Assembly (NCBI RefSeq): GCF_964204645.1
Contig: NC_134026.1
Coordinates: 8,939,450-9,003,449, forward strand
Direction: 5' to 3'
DNA length: 64,000 nt
DNA from: Tubulanus polymorphus
Taxonomy: Eukaryota; Nemertea; Palaeonemertea; Tubulaniformes; Tubulanidae
The notes under the pieces were generated by a model. The model was not told the origin of the DNA. It saw only the letters and a program-made list of their open reading frames with translations, and did no database searches. Numbering within the stretch: position 1 is the stretch's first letter; each line of letters opens with the position of its first letter. The position numbers and the translations under genes were made by a program. Shown piece by piece: positions 1 to 12,504 of this stretch.

Positions 1-35
1 TTAACTCACAACTGTGGAACTGGACCCTACATAAC
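1..35. repeat. End fragment of a short inverted-repeat element (32.2 kb family)
   Basis: The first 35 bases (TTAACTCACAACTGTGGAAC and following) match the right end of the short element at 32160-32271. It is a truncated copy lying in the PTCD3 intron upstream of the first visible exon. Confidence 0.5.
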
Positions 36-86
36 TCTCCATTGGAAATGATGCAAATAATATGGCTACTCTTTTTCTCATTTCAG

Positions 87-3000
87 TATTTACATGTTGA
101 AGGTGCTCATTCGCTGTACAAAGAGATGCTCGAACTACAAATGACGCCGGATGTTCAGACATTCAATGCGATTCTGAGCATCGCATCGTTCTTGAGAGAG
201 GACAATGAAGCGAGATGGGAACTTATTACTGTAAGTAAATGAACTGTATTATATGGATAATATACCGGGTACCGTAAATATTGCAGATTATCCCCTGTCA
301 GATTTCGAAGCCAAACAGATCCCTTAAGCCCAACAACGCACACTATGCATTGAAACTGGGAAACACAGAAACACAGTCGGAAACAAACATGTTTAATCTT
401 GCAGGGTTCGTCGGGGTGCTTGAAAAGCTTGAAATGGCTTGAATTTGAAAAATGTTATTCAAGCGCTTGAAAACAGCTTGAAAATAGATTGCAAGCTTGA
501 AATAAATTTTTTTGGCTTGAAATAATACATATGGCTTGAAATGCTTGAATATGACAAATTCCCTTCTTCGAGAATTTTTTCCATGAAATCGCCAACAGAA
601 TTTGGTAAAGATATGATAATTACTTTTTGTCTGGGTACATTTCAAAAAAGTTATGTGACTTATGGAACACCTTGTAGATAGCATGGGGGGAAATTTTGAA
701 GATGCTTTGATCAATCAATTACCTTGATCTATTATATTTGTAGCCCCCAAGGCCCATAAACATAAAAAAATTTGGTCAATCGCACTCAAGATGGCTGTCC
801 TGCGACCTTTTTTGTGCCCAAAAATGTCAATTTTGGCTTCCTGCTGGTTTGCCATTTTTCATTGAAAATTGTGATGGGTATTCTATGGAAAGAGATCTTT
901 AACACATGAGGCAGGTATTTTTGATCAGCCAATTATCATGCAATTGGCGGCCATCTTCTTCGTGTCATCAGTACTCATACATACGTGGAAATAGGTTTTT
1001 TGAGGAAAATGTCATCAGGTTTTAATGTATAGTCTTGATGAATGATTATTATCAGCACTGTCATAAGATACATCTTCTCACATGGAATTAGAATCGCCCA
1101 ATTCTTTTTTCTTGCCACCAGGGGGAGTTAAATATTGAATAATACACAGTTTGTTCATTTATATGGGTACCTATGCATATTTTGTAACCGACAATCAATT
1201 GCAAAGTTATAGCTCATTTTGTTGCGAATTCGACTGTTGAAGTATCTTTTTACTCAGGCCTGGTAATTCAATTATCAGTAAGATTGAATAATTACCCTGA
1301 AATGTATGGCTGGTCTACATGACTAGCTTTCAGGCAAAGGCATTGCAAAAATGCTCCCTTATGAGCCCTCATTTTACTGGAAAGTACTTCTTTCTGAGTC
1401 TAAAAGTCCCTCCTTTTGGGTCTAAAATTGCCGAAAAGGTCTTTCTTAGTACTTCTTTTTACCCGAGCCTTACCACTGGAAACCCTGTATGAAGGATATT
1501 TGTATGCTGTTCTTTGTACAAGGTTACCATAAAATGAAATAGATGAAATTTAAGCAACGTTTAACGAGTAACTGGATGTAACATTGCTTGTTGAATAATT
1601 GATAATGCGTACGCCCAAGGGGTCGGTCTGGTGCAGAAAACCCTTCGACTTTCTTGAATCCTGTATGTATGTATCCGTCGCAGTGCATCATGTAAAATGT
1701 TATGGCTTTTAATTCTGCACATATTTCAAATTATTCACCGGTTCGGAATACCGATACCTAATAATTAACCTTATTAGTTAAACGTAGCAAATTTTTCACG
1801 TTCTGCTGCGATGTGTACCGGTAGATATTTTTATCAGAATGCAATATTAGAGTCACGTTACATTAAACATTTCGGATCAGACTCGAGTACTTTTTACACG
1901 TTGATTGCCGTCGAGAATTATCATACATAACATCGTGTTCAGTCGGTTTATGAGTACTCGCGCTCATGATGACTTCGACATTACTTCGACCAAATTACGA
2001 AAATATCACCGCTATAATCTCCGCAGAAGTCACGCCTGATCCAGCGGAATGCAACCCACCGGTCAGATGGCAATATACCTTCAGCGTCTATATGTACGTA
2101 TTGGCGTATTTACCGGCGTCGTTGATGGGAAACGTTCTCAATTCAGCTACGATAACAGTTTTTCGTCGTATCGATAGCGACGCGTATCTGACAGTCATAA
2201 TTCTCGCGTGGTTCGATTTGCTTTTTCTGATCGCGGTGTTTCTACTTTATCCACTGCGAACAATCGTTATCTACGCATCGCTCTACGAACGCATACACAG
2301 GTACGATGACTGGTATTTTGGACACGAAATAATTATTTGGGCGATGCTTTTTTTCTTCGTTTTTCAAATGGCCAGGAATTGGTCCGTTGTCATATTAACT
2401 TTAGAATGATTAATTGTTGTCGCTAGCCCGCTGTATTTCAGACAGTTTTGGGCCAAAACTCAAATCGCTTATCTTGCAGTTTTGAATTTCGTTGTATCCG
2501 TATTCTTAAACTGGCCTTACTTCTTTCCCCTGTATCTTCCTGCTAGAGCTTCTTGGCATTGTTTTCGAGAGATCTCGCTGTACACTTTGGGAACATTTGG
2601 AGCTACGCTTATCCGACCTCCTTTCAATTACAATTTCGGCATTGCATACGCATTTACATACCACACTTCTATGTTCATGTGCACTATTTCCCCATTCGTT
2701 ATATTGGTTGTGATAAACATCGCGCTGATGATAATAATCGTACGAAATCGTTACAAACTGCGAAAGGAATTAGCCCCATCTGTAGTCAGAATATCGTATA
2801 CAGATTCGAAAGAGCAGAAGATTTTGAAGATGGTTCTTTTGATAGTTTTGATGTTTATGATATTTGAAATTCCTGCTTCAATTGACCGTCTTATAACTTA
2901 TCACGAAACACGGTTTAGATCGAAGTTCAGCTTTTCACAGGATTCGTTGATGTTGATGAGAAAGATTGGAATTCTACTGAGCATTTTAGATTCGTCTCTA

Positions 3001-6000
3001 AATTTTGTAAAAAGTGTACTGTTCAACTAATATGCTTTTCAAAAAAACCGCTAAAGTATTTTTTCTCATTCACTATTTTACTCATTGAATACGCGCTTGG
3101 TTTATGAGATGGATTGTAATCGTGTAAACCCTGCTAGGTCTATTACTGATCGCTGGGTTTAGTTTCGGATCCTTCGGAAAACAACTGCAGGGTCCATTTG
3201 TCAAAAGATTATTTCTTTTTCGAATACAAATAATTAGATCCCATTTGATCATTATGACGCTTAAATTTCCAAATCCAATGAAAATTAAATTTTTGAGGTT
3301 TGTATCAGTAGTAGCAGCTGCCCTATGGCGGGCCAAAACCACCAAAACATAACAAAAAGGTTGAACGATGTCTGAAAGATATAAAACGATAAAAAAAAGA
3401 TATGAAACGATGATACTTAACGTATAGAACAATGGTATTAGTTATGAATCGATGATAGAACATGCATTGATGAAGAAAACTTTATTTAACGATATCATTT
3501 GATGATGTTAGTCTAAAAACGATGATCAAAGATAGACTGGTTCCCTTCGAACGTCTAAAACAGCGCGACCTTGAGAGAGTAGTTGAAAATAATCGGTTTT
3601 CATAACCGCACTCTGTGGGAACCAGTCTATCTTTCATTATCATTGGTCGGGCGACTGTCATTAGTGCTGCACCGTTTTAGACGTAGACTGGTTGCCTGTC
3701 CAATTCTGCGCTTGATTTTCGAACTATTTCCAGAATATAGTTCCAACTAACGGACATTCGGTTTCGTTTAGTTCGACTATAGTCGACTAACTCAGAAAAC
3801 CGAAGGCGGCCCAGAATAGCTGCCTAACTACCAGTCTATTTTAGACATTTGAAAGGGAACCCATTGTTTTTAGACTAACATCATCAAATGATATCGTTAA
3901 ATAAAGTTTTCTTCATCAATGCATGTTCTATTATCGATTCATAACTAATACCATCGTTTTATACGTTTTAGTATCATCATTTCCTATCTTTTTATTATCG
4001 CTTTATATCTTTCAGACATCGTTCAACCTTTTGTTACATTTTGGTGGTTTTGGCCCACCATACTGCCCAACGAAACAACGATTTCAAATATTCTTTATCG
4101 AATGTATTCGATTATGATTGATATGAAAACTGGACTTCACTTGCAATTCTGCACAGCACTAAACAATTCAACATGAATCACACAATAAACGTATGATGTC
4201 GGATTTTCATCAGTTCATTAAAGCAAAACTTAAACACGCGCTTGCATAGAAAATGTTAAACTTGCACTGATATCAACTGGGAAATCTGGGTCCACCGAAG
4301 TGGCATGATGGTGTCAATTGAGATGAAGCATCGTAATTTTCAATGCACCTTCGAACTTAGAACAAATTGGTTGCTACCGGTTAGAAAATTTACTCAAAAG
4401 AAGTTACCAACTAAACAATATATTGACCGTAGGAATAGCCAGAAAACCCATTATCGCTGCCTTGCAGCTGTATTTATTTTTATTACTAATAGTTATATCT
4501 TATCACATGGGAGTTATCTTATGTCAAAGCTTTCAGAAAACTTTTTTGTTTATACAGAATGTGTTACAACAGATGAAAGACGTTGAAGTCGCCCCGAACT
4601 TGAACACGTTCAATGCCGTTTTCGCCAGTTTAACGAGGATGTCTCGATGGAAACGTAGTAATTCACTAACATTGCAAACACTGAATGAGATGAACGCTTG
4701 TGGCATAGGTGAGATATAAAAATCCAAAACACGCAATGTGTAAGCGCTCGTTAATGGATTCATTTCAACTTGTTACTGAGAGAACGCATCCGAGAAGTTT
4801 ATTAAGGCCTGAATCCCTAGCATAGAAAATCCAACATCAGGTCTATCAGATATGTTAGTTAGTAAGGCGTGTTGCTTAGATAAGCTTATTGTGAAATTTC
4901 CTATGTTTGCTGTTGATAGTTATATTGGTTTTAAGGAATCATTCAGTAGCGGGGGGATGTCGGTACCTAAAACGTTTGACATGATAATCAATCGATGTGT
5001 CAGTTGACACAAACTTTATCGAACGGCGGCTAGCAGTTAACAGTTTTGGCTGGCTCTAACCACTCTTCGAGCAATCATCTCAACGTTGAGATGATTGCTC
5101 ATAAATGTATGAAACGAGCAGTTAGAGGCTCAGGCGGCAATGTTGGCTGCCTTTTGATAATTTCTGGTGTGCATTTTATATAGATTAACTTAATCCTGGG
5201 GATGGAATTGGTAATTACTGATCACGATAAATAATGTAGAGAACTTTCGAGGTTCAAGTGTACAGAATAGGACTGTAAAAAATGGCTAAAAATTTACGTC
5301 TTATAATTTCAGAACCGAGTCTAGGGACGTGGTCGTGTATTTTGCAAGTTTTTTACAGCAACGAAAGTAAGTCTTTTATACAAACTGCAGTCAAGTATGG
5401 ATGATAATATATCAGTGTCTGTCTAATACAGCATTTATGTTTCGATTGTCTGGTTAAATGATGATAGTACTACAGCATATCGGTGTGCCTAATCTATTTC
5501 ATGAATTCATGTGCATGGGGATTTTGACCTTTAACTGATGATTTGCAGTACCACTTCCCTGCATTCTCTATTAGATTTAGTGTCACAACATGGCAATTTT
5601 TAGGCCAGCTGTAGGCTGAGCCTATTACTATACAAATGGAGCGAATTTAAATGACATGGTTTCCACACAAAAGGCTCTTTTGCTTGCCAAGTGAGGGCAT
5701 ATTCGAACAAATCACGTATTTAAGCGTAATCCATTCTCGGAATCGTAGCGAGCAGAATTTTGAAATAGGTTCTCATAAAAATGTTTTCTGCATTTTTCAC
5801 AAAAGTTAAATCGGGAAAATTTCAATTTTTATCAGCCAATCAGGAAGTTGTGTCTTCCCTGTGATTGGTTTATCTGAAAATATCAGCAGCTGTTCACGTG
5901 AATTATCGCGATTTCATTACTGGCGCTTTTTCGCATGACTTCATGTATCAACACGCGACAATACTTCCGCATTCGCTACGTGTTCGCTGATTGGCCCATT

Positions 6001-9000
6001 TACTGGGAAATTCCACAGAAGCCTAATGTGGTTTGTTACAAGCGCTGTGATTGGCCCGACCCGATTCTGGCACGGCTTTAGCTTAGTGGGTTCGAATCCC
6101 TTGACGGGTGAAGATGATGGATCCTATCAATATCTATTGAAACTAATAAGTTTCCCGGTTGGGCAGCCGCGGATATCTACTGGAAGTATTCCGGTTCGAT
6201 ATTTCGAGGTTTCTTTGAATTTTGGAGTGATATTGAAATCCGGTAAATACCAGCGGTAGATTGTGAAAACCCATTGCATGATATTTGTATTACTTAATCA
6301 ACGAAAAGCGTCGGGGGCCGCGCCAGGAGTTTTCGTGATTCAAGTAGCGCAATAGCCTACTTCTTCGTGTTCGTCCACCTCAATTTTCACTCCGCCGATC
6401 GCTGACACGGCTCTGTCCCCGTCGGCGCTGTGATTGCACTTTCGTACCAACAAAATTTTTTATTTCTATATCAGGGAGGTCTGGAGAATAAAAAAGTCAA
6501 AATTTGGATATCACATAGGCCTGATTTCATCGAATAAGTCGACCATGGTCGTTACGTTTCCGTACTTATTACCACCTAAAACCTATTTCGTTTACAGAAA
6601 TCAGGTGTTCACGTGAACCCGCGGTATCGTCTACTGTTTTACTTCCGGGTTTTATTTTAAGATTTAAAATTGTATTTCAAGATCGATTTCTATGAAATCT
6701 TTAGTTGATTTGGTGTTTGGGAGGAATTTTTATTTGCTCTACAGAAAATTCATCCTTGACAATTGCGCAAGGTTCGCGAAAAAAAAGGTTTTACCAAATC
6801 GGGTGTATGACCTTGATATGCTAATTAGCCATGTGCCCGAATTGCAAATTCAATCAAATTTTATTCTGCCAAAAAAATGTTAAATACAATTCGCTTTCCG
6901 AGAGTTAATGGTATGCTGCATGGAACAAAGTTGTTTTGAGATGGGTCTTGAAGCTATTTAGGTCGAGAGATAACCATCTAGATAGTTCTTGAGAGTTCCA
7001 AAGTTTTGAAGACGCTTCAAGGTAATGTCTTGATATTTGGTTTATACGTGTATCTACCCTAGACACATCTTCAGGCCAAAAACTGGCCCTGTCAGATTCA
7101 AGATGGCCGACTGGCAGCCATTGTTGTTCGCCAAAATCAGCACTTTTTACACATTTTTGAAGTTTTCGAGGGAAATTTTGAAGACACTTTTATCAATAAC
7201 CTTGATCATTCGTATATATTTGTATCCCCCGAGGGCCCATCGGCATGAGAAAAATTGGGTCGATCGGACTCAAGATGGCCGTACTGTAACCTTTTTTGTT
7301 CCCAAAAATGTCAATTTTGGCCTGAATTCTGAGTACTGTAGCTTTCTAATGGTGTGCCATGTTTCATTGCAATTTGTAATGGGTATTCTTTGGAAAGGGA
7401 TCTTTTATATCCGAGAGGGTATTTTTGACCATGCAATTATGACGCACTTGGCGGCCATCTTGGGGTCATCGGTACTCATTCGTAGTTGGAAAAAAAGTTT
7501 TTCCACATCATAATTGATACTTAAGCATATTTTGCTACTATAATCAATTGGAAAGTTGTAGCTCATGACATGGTCTATGATCTTGGTGAGTTTCAAGCTC
7601 ATTGGTTTTTGTATATGGCCACCAGGGGCGTTGAACAATACAATAACTTGGTATTTCTATATTACATTCGTTCCTGCTGTCTGTGTTAACACACAATTTT
7701 ACTATGTAAATGATATCGAGCAGGGAGTGTATATTGATAAATATAACCCACAGATTACATCATTTATAAAAAGCAAATCTGACAGGCTGGCCATTGTGCC
7801 CCTTGGGGCTCTTGTTCATATTTTCAACTTAGGATTTTTCATGGGTAACTGATCCATGCAGACTTGAAACTAATACAATGTGTGAAACACTTTCTGGTCT
7901 GTGTAAAAAAGGCAGTTTAGGTCAAAACGGTTAAGGGTTATTGGATGTCACTGTTATTAATTTTTGTGGACGAATAATATATCATGTGTATCATATTTTG
8001 CCTATCCCAAGTGTCGAAGGCTCTTAAACGAGTATAGGCCTACACAAAATTGATTTCTTTCTGTCTCATTGGTTATAGATTACCAAAATACGATGTTGTA
8101 CGAAATCTTGGACCAAGTGGAGGGTAAAGAATTTCAGGTGCAGCATCCAATAGATGGTAAGTGATACCATGATCCAAAAGCTTTCAGAAAAAGTACATGC
8201 GTTTGCTAGACTAATGCACAAGTACTGTTCAGTATTAAAGACAATTTACTAAACGTTGCAAGAAAAATTAGAAATACTGAAATATACCCGGTATGTTTGT
8301 TCTAGGGGGCACTAGGGCCCTTGTTTTCGATATCTGTCTTCCTCTCAATCAATGACTAACAAATTCATCCCTAGCTGTTGGTTGAAATTTCAGGAGAAAA
8401 CTCTTTTAAATTTGTTTGTGGAAAACTTATCTTTTCCATTAAAGATTATAGAAATATACATTGATGTTAAGTATATGTTCCATAATCAGAGAAGTTGAAA
8501 ACTTAAGATATTGTGACGTGATTAAATCTATCATTAAAAATACCAATTTTCGGTTTGCACGAATATATTGCACATTGATGTATTTACTATTTTCAGTTGA
8601 GTTCTTTAGAATGGCTATGTTGAAGGTAAAAAGCTTTTCCACGTTCTATTGAACTTTCTTTTCTGAAATTATCCGTTCACATAAAAGCTCATTTAAGAAA
8701 TCGTGGTCGTTTTTACTTTTTTCGTTTCAGTGCCTGATTAATCTAAAGGACATCGATTTAGCCAATCGAATTGATCGACTGCTAAATACTGGAAATCATA
8801 AAGCATTGATGGGAGATAGCTACAAAGAAACGACTTACTAGTAAGTATCCGGTGCCTTAGTTTTATACTACAAAAGCTTAACAAGTCTCCATATGCTACT
8901 GATTACTGTGTGTGGCAGGAGTAATTTTTTGATGAATTATAACTACTAATACCAATGACAATGTGATATGAGGCAAATTTGATACCTTGATATGGTTGTA

Positions 9001-12000
9001 TGCTCTGGTACTTCAGTCCATGTGGCTCAATAGGAGAGGTGTTCAGTTTTGGCTCAGATCTGAATGTTGCAAGAATGAATATCAATATATGTCGTCATGT
9101 CGGATTTAATGCCACTGTACCCAATAACATAATATACTGTGAGAAAACCTGTTCAGCTCTTTCTCTAATGAGGGACTGTGCGGGGTTTTGGCAACAGCTA
9201 GGAATAGCTATCACGGAAACTTTGTATTTGGTTCGATAATACATGTACCGGCAGTTTAAACTCAAATGAGTTAATTTATGCAACCAGTTACCTGTAAATT
9301 CATATTTTATTGGTGTTCATTTTGCAGTAATTCCTATTTCCGTTTGATGTGTGAATTCGGTATGATTGAAGATATTATGGAGTTGTATGAACGTTATGTA
9401 CCAAATGTAAGTTGAATATATTTTGTAGGTTTTTGTGTTTTGCCCCATACACTAGGGACCGACTAGGCAATTTTGTATCTAGAATCTTTGTATTTCTGTG
9501 TGTACTTTGTATGCCCACCATCATAAATACCTTTCAAATGACAAAATAGCTCTCAATGGTGTAATAACTTACTCCTTAGGTTTGGACACCTGGCTTTCAT
9601 ATCATGCTCGACGTAATAAAGGCATTAGATCTTCAAGATGGCTTCATGCATCTGCCAAAAATCTGGTCAGGTATATTTGATTAATTCTTCTTTTTGTATG
9701 TTTGTAAACCTTCATATACTGGTAGGTGAAGAAGCGATTTTCAATGATTAAGAGTGAGCTCATTTACGAATATTATCAAAATCCCAGTCTACACTATGGA
9801 GAAATTTGTGTCCACAAAGCTGTGCCAACTGAAAGTTCCATATCAAAATGTACTTGCTTAACCAGAAAATGACCTGGGACCAGTTGCTCAAAAATTGGCT
9901 TAAGATAACCGATGGTTAAATACCATAGCAACAATGAAATTTTAATTGTCACTATGTCAACTATCCACTCGTTAACTGTAAACAACTTTAGAGCAACTGA
10001 CCCCTGCTATACTAGAAAACAGCTTACCCGGTAAACGCATAAGCTGGTGAATAAACTGTACTGTATAGCGTTTTGAAGTCTCGCAACATCGATTTTTAAG
10101 ATTTGGTACTGTTTGAATACACAAGAAGGGAAGATCTAGTTACACCAGCATTACATCTGATGACGAAATTAAAAGATGACGAACAGGTGCTTTATCTTGC
10201 TATTGATATCAAACGTCTTTCTCGGTCTGTGCAACTTTTTCATACAATTTTCTAATGGATACTAAAACTGTTAAATCCTGAATAAGATTTTGCTACCTAT
10301 TATTCATGGATGGATAATTATCTTGTCGATATGCCAAAAATAGTATTTGTGTATGATCTATATATTGTGCTAGGACGGAACGGGAGACACTGGTTATCAT
10401 AGTGTTTCTATTTTCCAGCTTCAAGAATTGTTTCACACCATATGTAAGCAAACATTAGAGCAAATAAAAGAAGTTGATGCTGACCCCATTGCGTACAGGA
10501 TGAGTGGCAATAAGTCAGTGATGTAAGTTAGATCCTGTGTAGAAACTTCAATTCAATTTCAATTTGACAGTTCTAGATAATATCTAATTTTCAATTATCT
10601 AACTCCTAAGCGTCATGAATCTTGAGTCCAGATTATAGAGTTACATGTTATCTTATGTCAAATGTTAAAGATCTTCTTGTTCGCCTTCATTTCTTCACAG
10701 TTTGTCCGGACCTATCATCAGCCATTTTATTGATATCTCATTGAATTCAAACGACTTGGAGATTGCATGGTATGTAAGGCTAGACGGGCAAATAGTTGAT
10801 TCATCCAATTACACATGCTCCTCACTGCTTATACAATGTAGAAAAGATACAGTCTTTATGTATCTTTTGATTGTAGGTTTTATAGTTATTAGCATTCACC
10901 TGGTATGTGTGTGTTTCATGTTTTGCAGGGAATTCTATGAAACTTTCATCAGAAAACAGGGGGAACTTACCGGTTTACCTAGGTAATGATTGTTTAACTA
11001 AACTTTGATGTTTTTTCCGCCCCTGATCTTTCTTTGCGTATGCTCAAATTTGTGCGTCCTTTTTTCCAGTGAAAATACCTTATTCAGATTAACGGAGAAA
11101 TTCATGAAAAATCAGGATTCCGTCAAAGTTATGGTGAGTGTTTTATAAGATATTGCTTAAGCATATTTTTTTGAAGTTTTGAAGCATATCAGAAAACCAG
11201 AAAATCTAGTCATTACAGTCAACTCTGCTTGCCTTGGAGCGAATTGATCCAATTCATGTGTGACAAATTTTATCGGTCCCAGGAGATCCAAAGCAAGCAG
11301 AATTTACTGTATAACCAATAGTTTGGGTAATAATTTCAGTAAATTGACCATGGAGACTACAGTAGTTTCCTGTAATAACAAACCAGAAAATCTGTTCACC
11401 TTAATCAAAACAGTGAACTCGGAAACAATGATCCGTGATTCATCGGATATGCCGAGAAAGATAATTTTATTAATTTCATACTGGATATAACAAACCATTG
11501 GTTATTTTCTAGTCCCGTGAAGTTCGCTGTAATGAGATTCCATTGTAATTTGTTGAAGTATACCATAGCATAGAGCTAATCTAATTTTCTCATTTCGAGA
11601 TTTTCCTTTGTTGTCTTGCGATAAATATTTATATTAGCATTTTCGTTGTAACTAGTTCAACTGCCTAAAATCTCCAAGCTCGGCAATTTGCATATCGTTC
11701 AAGTTTGTGGCAACTCCTTTTGTAGAAATTGATTAGCACAATGGCTGATTTAGCGTTACCAATGACAAAGGATCTCGCAAAGAAATGCCTTGAAGAGATG
11801 GAATTATCCGATATAGACAGGTGAGAAATATTTTGTCCAAGCCCTTTGATTATTGCGTCAAAAATATTTCCATAATCCTGCCTACGCTGGAAACAGATGT
11901 CATATTTATTTCAGTTTGTAACTAGTCTTTCAGTAAAGTATCAACAATATATGCACATGTACTACATTATTGTATGCGAGTAGTACCAGTCACCAATATC

Positions 12001-12284
12001 CAGTTCAACAATTTGACTAGTTTTGTTTCCAACACCTTAAAGTTCAAATTCTAATTGAAAATGTCGAACTGGGTCCTGTATCACAACAATTCGCTTTCCA
12101 AATCTGCCAAAAATCTAAATTTGAAGAATGGTGGTAAAGTCTGGTCCAGGGCTCGGGTCTTGGGTTCAGGCAGCAGATTCATGCAGATTAAGAAGGTACA
12201 TGTAGTTACAAAATAGCATGTCTTAGTATTAACATTTGTTAATTCTCTTATTTTTTCAGAAGTCATATGTCTGTTCTAGTTTAA
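87..12284 (+). CDS. PTCD3: PTCD3, mitochondrial small-ribosomal-subunit PPR protein mS39 (3' part, 15 exons)
   Basis: PTCD3 is a pentatricopeptide-repeat protein of the mitochondrial small ribosomal subunit (mS39), acting in mitochondrial translation. Fifteen exons join in frame: 87-230, 4558-4708, 5313-5366, 8079-8156, 8597-8625, 8731-8840, 9328-9406, 9580-9670, 10101-10186, 10419-10522, 10701-10769, 10929-10982, 11070-11133, 11726-11820 and 12260-12284 (TAA). They give about 410 codons, with GT/AG borders and matching phases throughout. PPR-type helices are plain: TPDVQTFNAIL in exon 1, APNLNTFNAVF in exon 2, then EPSLGTW. The order and spacing, including the FEY..RREDL segment and the AWEFYETF segment, follow vertebrate PTCD3 as I know it. 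The N-terminal part, with the targeting peptide, lies before base 1. Introns hold a nested GPCR relic and several MITEs. The gene converges tail to tail on SERAC1. Confidence 0.9.
688..1140. repeat. Dispersed CAAGATGGC repeat, copy 1
   Basis: About 450 bp in the first PTCD3 intron that aligns by eye with 7168-7640. Shared blocks include GGGAAATTTTGAAGA, CAAGATGGC, CCAAAAATGTCAATTTTGG, GGGTATTCT.TGGAAAG and TTGGCGGCCATCTT. No coding potential was recognised. Both copies are in the same orientation inside introns of the same gene. Confidence 0.7.
1966..3030 (+). pseudogene. Nested intronless rhodopsin-family GPCR (FMRFamide/peptide-receptor-like), broken
   Basis: One reading frame, intronless, encodes a class A GPCR of the invertebrate peptide-receptor type. 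TM1 carries MGNVLNSATI. TM2 carries WFDLLFLI with the conserved Asp. TM3 ends in NWSVVILTLE. TM4-TM6 follow (TM6 near MVLLIVLMFMIFEIP), and TM7 contains DSSLNF. The frame is open from ATG 1966 except for TGA at 2407-2409, directly after the Glu of the E/DRY motif, that is at the arginine needed for G-protein coupling; the same frame then continues with LIVVASPLY. The protein also stops within TM7, so helix 8 and the tail are missing. It lies in the PTCD3 intron 231-4557 on the same strand. It is probably a pseudogene; a polymorphic null allele, a sequencing error or readthrough are alternatives. The ligand cannot be told. Confidence 0.75.
3319..4076. mobile_element. Foldback/long-TIR MITE with a nested insertion
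   Basis: The left arm, about 3325-3540, and the right arm, about 3850-4065, are near-identical inverted copies. Both contain GGTTGAACGATGTCTGAAAG, AGTTATGAATCGAT, GAACATGCATTGATGAAGAA and GATATCATTTGATGATG in opposite orientation. The outer ends read CCCTATGGCGGGCC and, inverted, CAGTATGGTGGGCC. The centre (about 3535-3850) contains a second set of inverted AGACTGGTT / AACCAGTCT blocks, so another short element seems nested inside. No transposase is present. It sits in the PTCD3 intron just after the GPCR relic. Confidence 0.75.
5048..5132. repeat. Perfect 32-bp palindrome within a larger hairpin
   Basis: Bases 5069-5100 form an exact palindrome centred on AACGTT with no loop (half-site GAGCAATCATCTCAAC). 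Flanks extend the symmetry imperfectly: GGCTCTAACCACTC on the left against GAGCAGTTAGAGGCTC on the right. It is intronic in PTCD3 and probably the core of a short palindromic element. Confidence 0.8.
6074..6116 (+). repeat. tRNA-like SINE relic, copy 1
   Basis: The block contains an A-box-like TAGCTTAGTGG running directly into a B-box GGTTCGAATCC, followed by CTTGACGGGTGAAGATG. Nearly the same block occurs on the opposite strand at 26122-26164. The A and B boxes are too close for a tRNA, which suggests a tRNA-derived SINE with the region between them lost. Confidence 0.5.
7168..7640. repeat. Dispersed CAAGATGGC repeat, copy 2
   Basis: This is the second copy of the repeat at 688-1140, in the PTCD3 intron 5367-8078. 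A further partial unit (TTCAAGATGGCCGA) lies just upstream at about 7095-7110, so this copy may be a partial tandem. Confidence 0.7.
9876..10004. mobile_element. Short TIR MITE (GGGACCAGTTGCTC family)
   Basis: About 130 bp in a PTCD3 intron. The ends read GGGACCAGTTGCTCAAAAATTG and, inverted on the right, GGGGTCAGTTGCTCTAAAGTTG. It is non-coding. Confidence 0.6.
11217..11311. mobile_element. Short TIR MITE (ACAGTCAACTCTGCTTG family)
   Basis: About 95 bp. The left end CAGTCAACTCTGCTTGCCTT matches the inverted right end CAGTAAATTCTGCTTGCTTT. Related decayed pieces seem to lie at 12942-13138, about 16190-16278 and about 28590-28745. Confidence 0.55.
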
Positions 12285-12504
12285 GCCAACTGAATTATTA
12301 GGAAAAAGAAGTCATAATTAAATCATGTTCCAGTTTCTTCAAATAATGTATAGTGTGTTAGTAGTGCTTATCTTGCACACAGTGTTTTGTAAAATAATTT
12401 GTGTATGTGTAAATATAATAGTATTATATATCATGTGAAATTGAATATCTCTTATTTGAAAAACATAAAGGAATCATTGACGTTGGTTGGATAACATTTA
12501 CTCA

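Noticed and set aside
42..86. Start codon and hydrophobic lead before the first PTCD3 exon
   Set aside because: The sequence ends in TTTCTCATTTCAG at 86, a standard 3' splice site; the lead is intron read-through and the true exon starts at 87.
6074..6116. Functional tRNA gene
   Set aside because: The A and B boxes abut, leaving no room for anticodon and variable arms; a SINE relic fits better.
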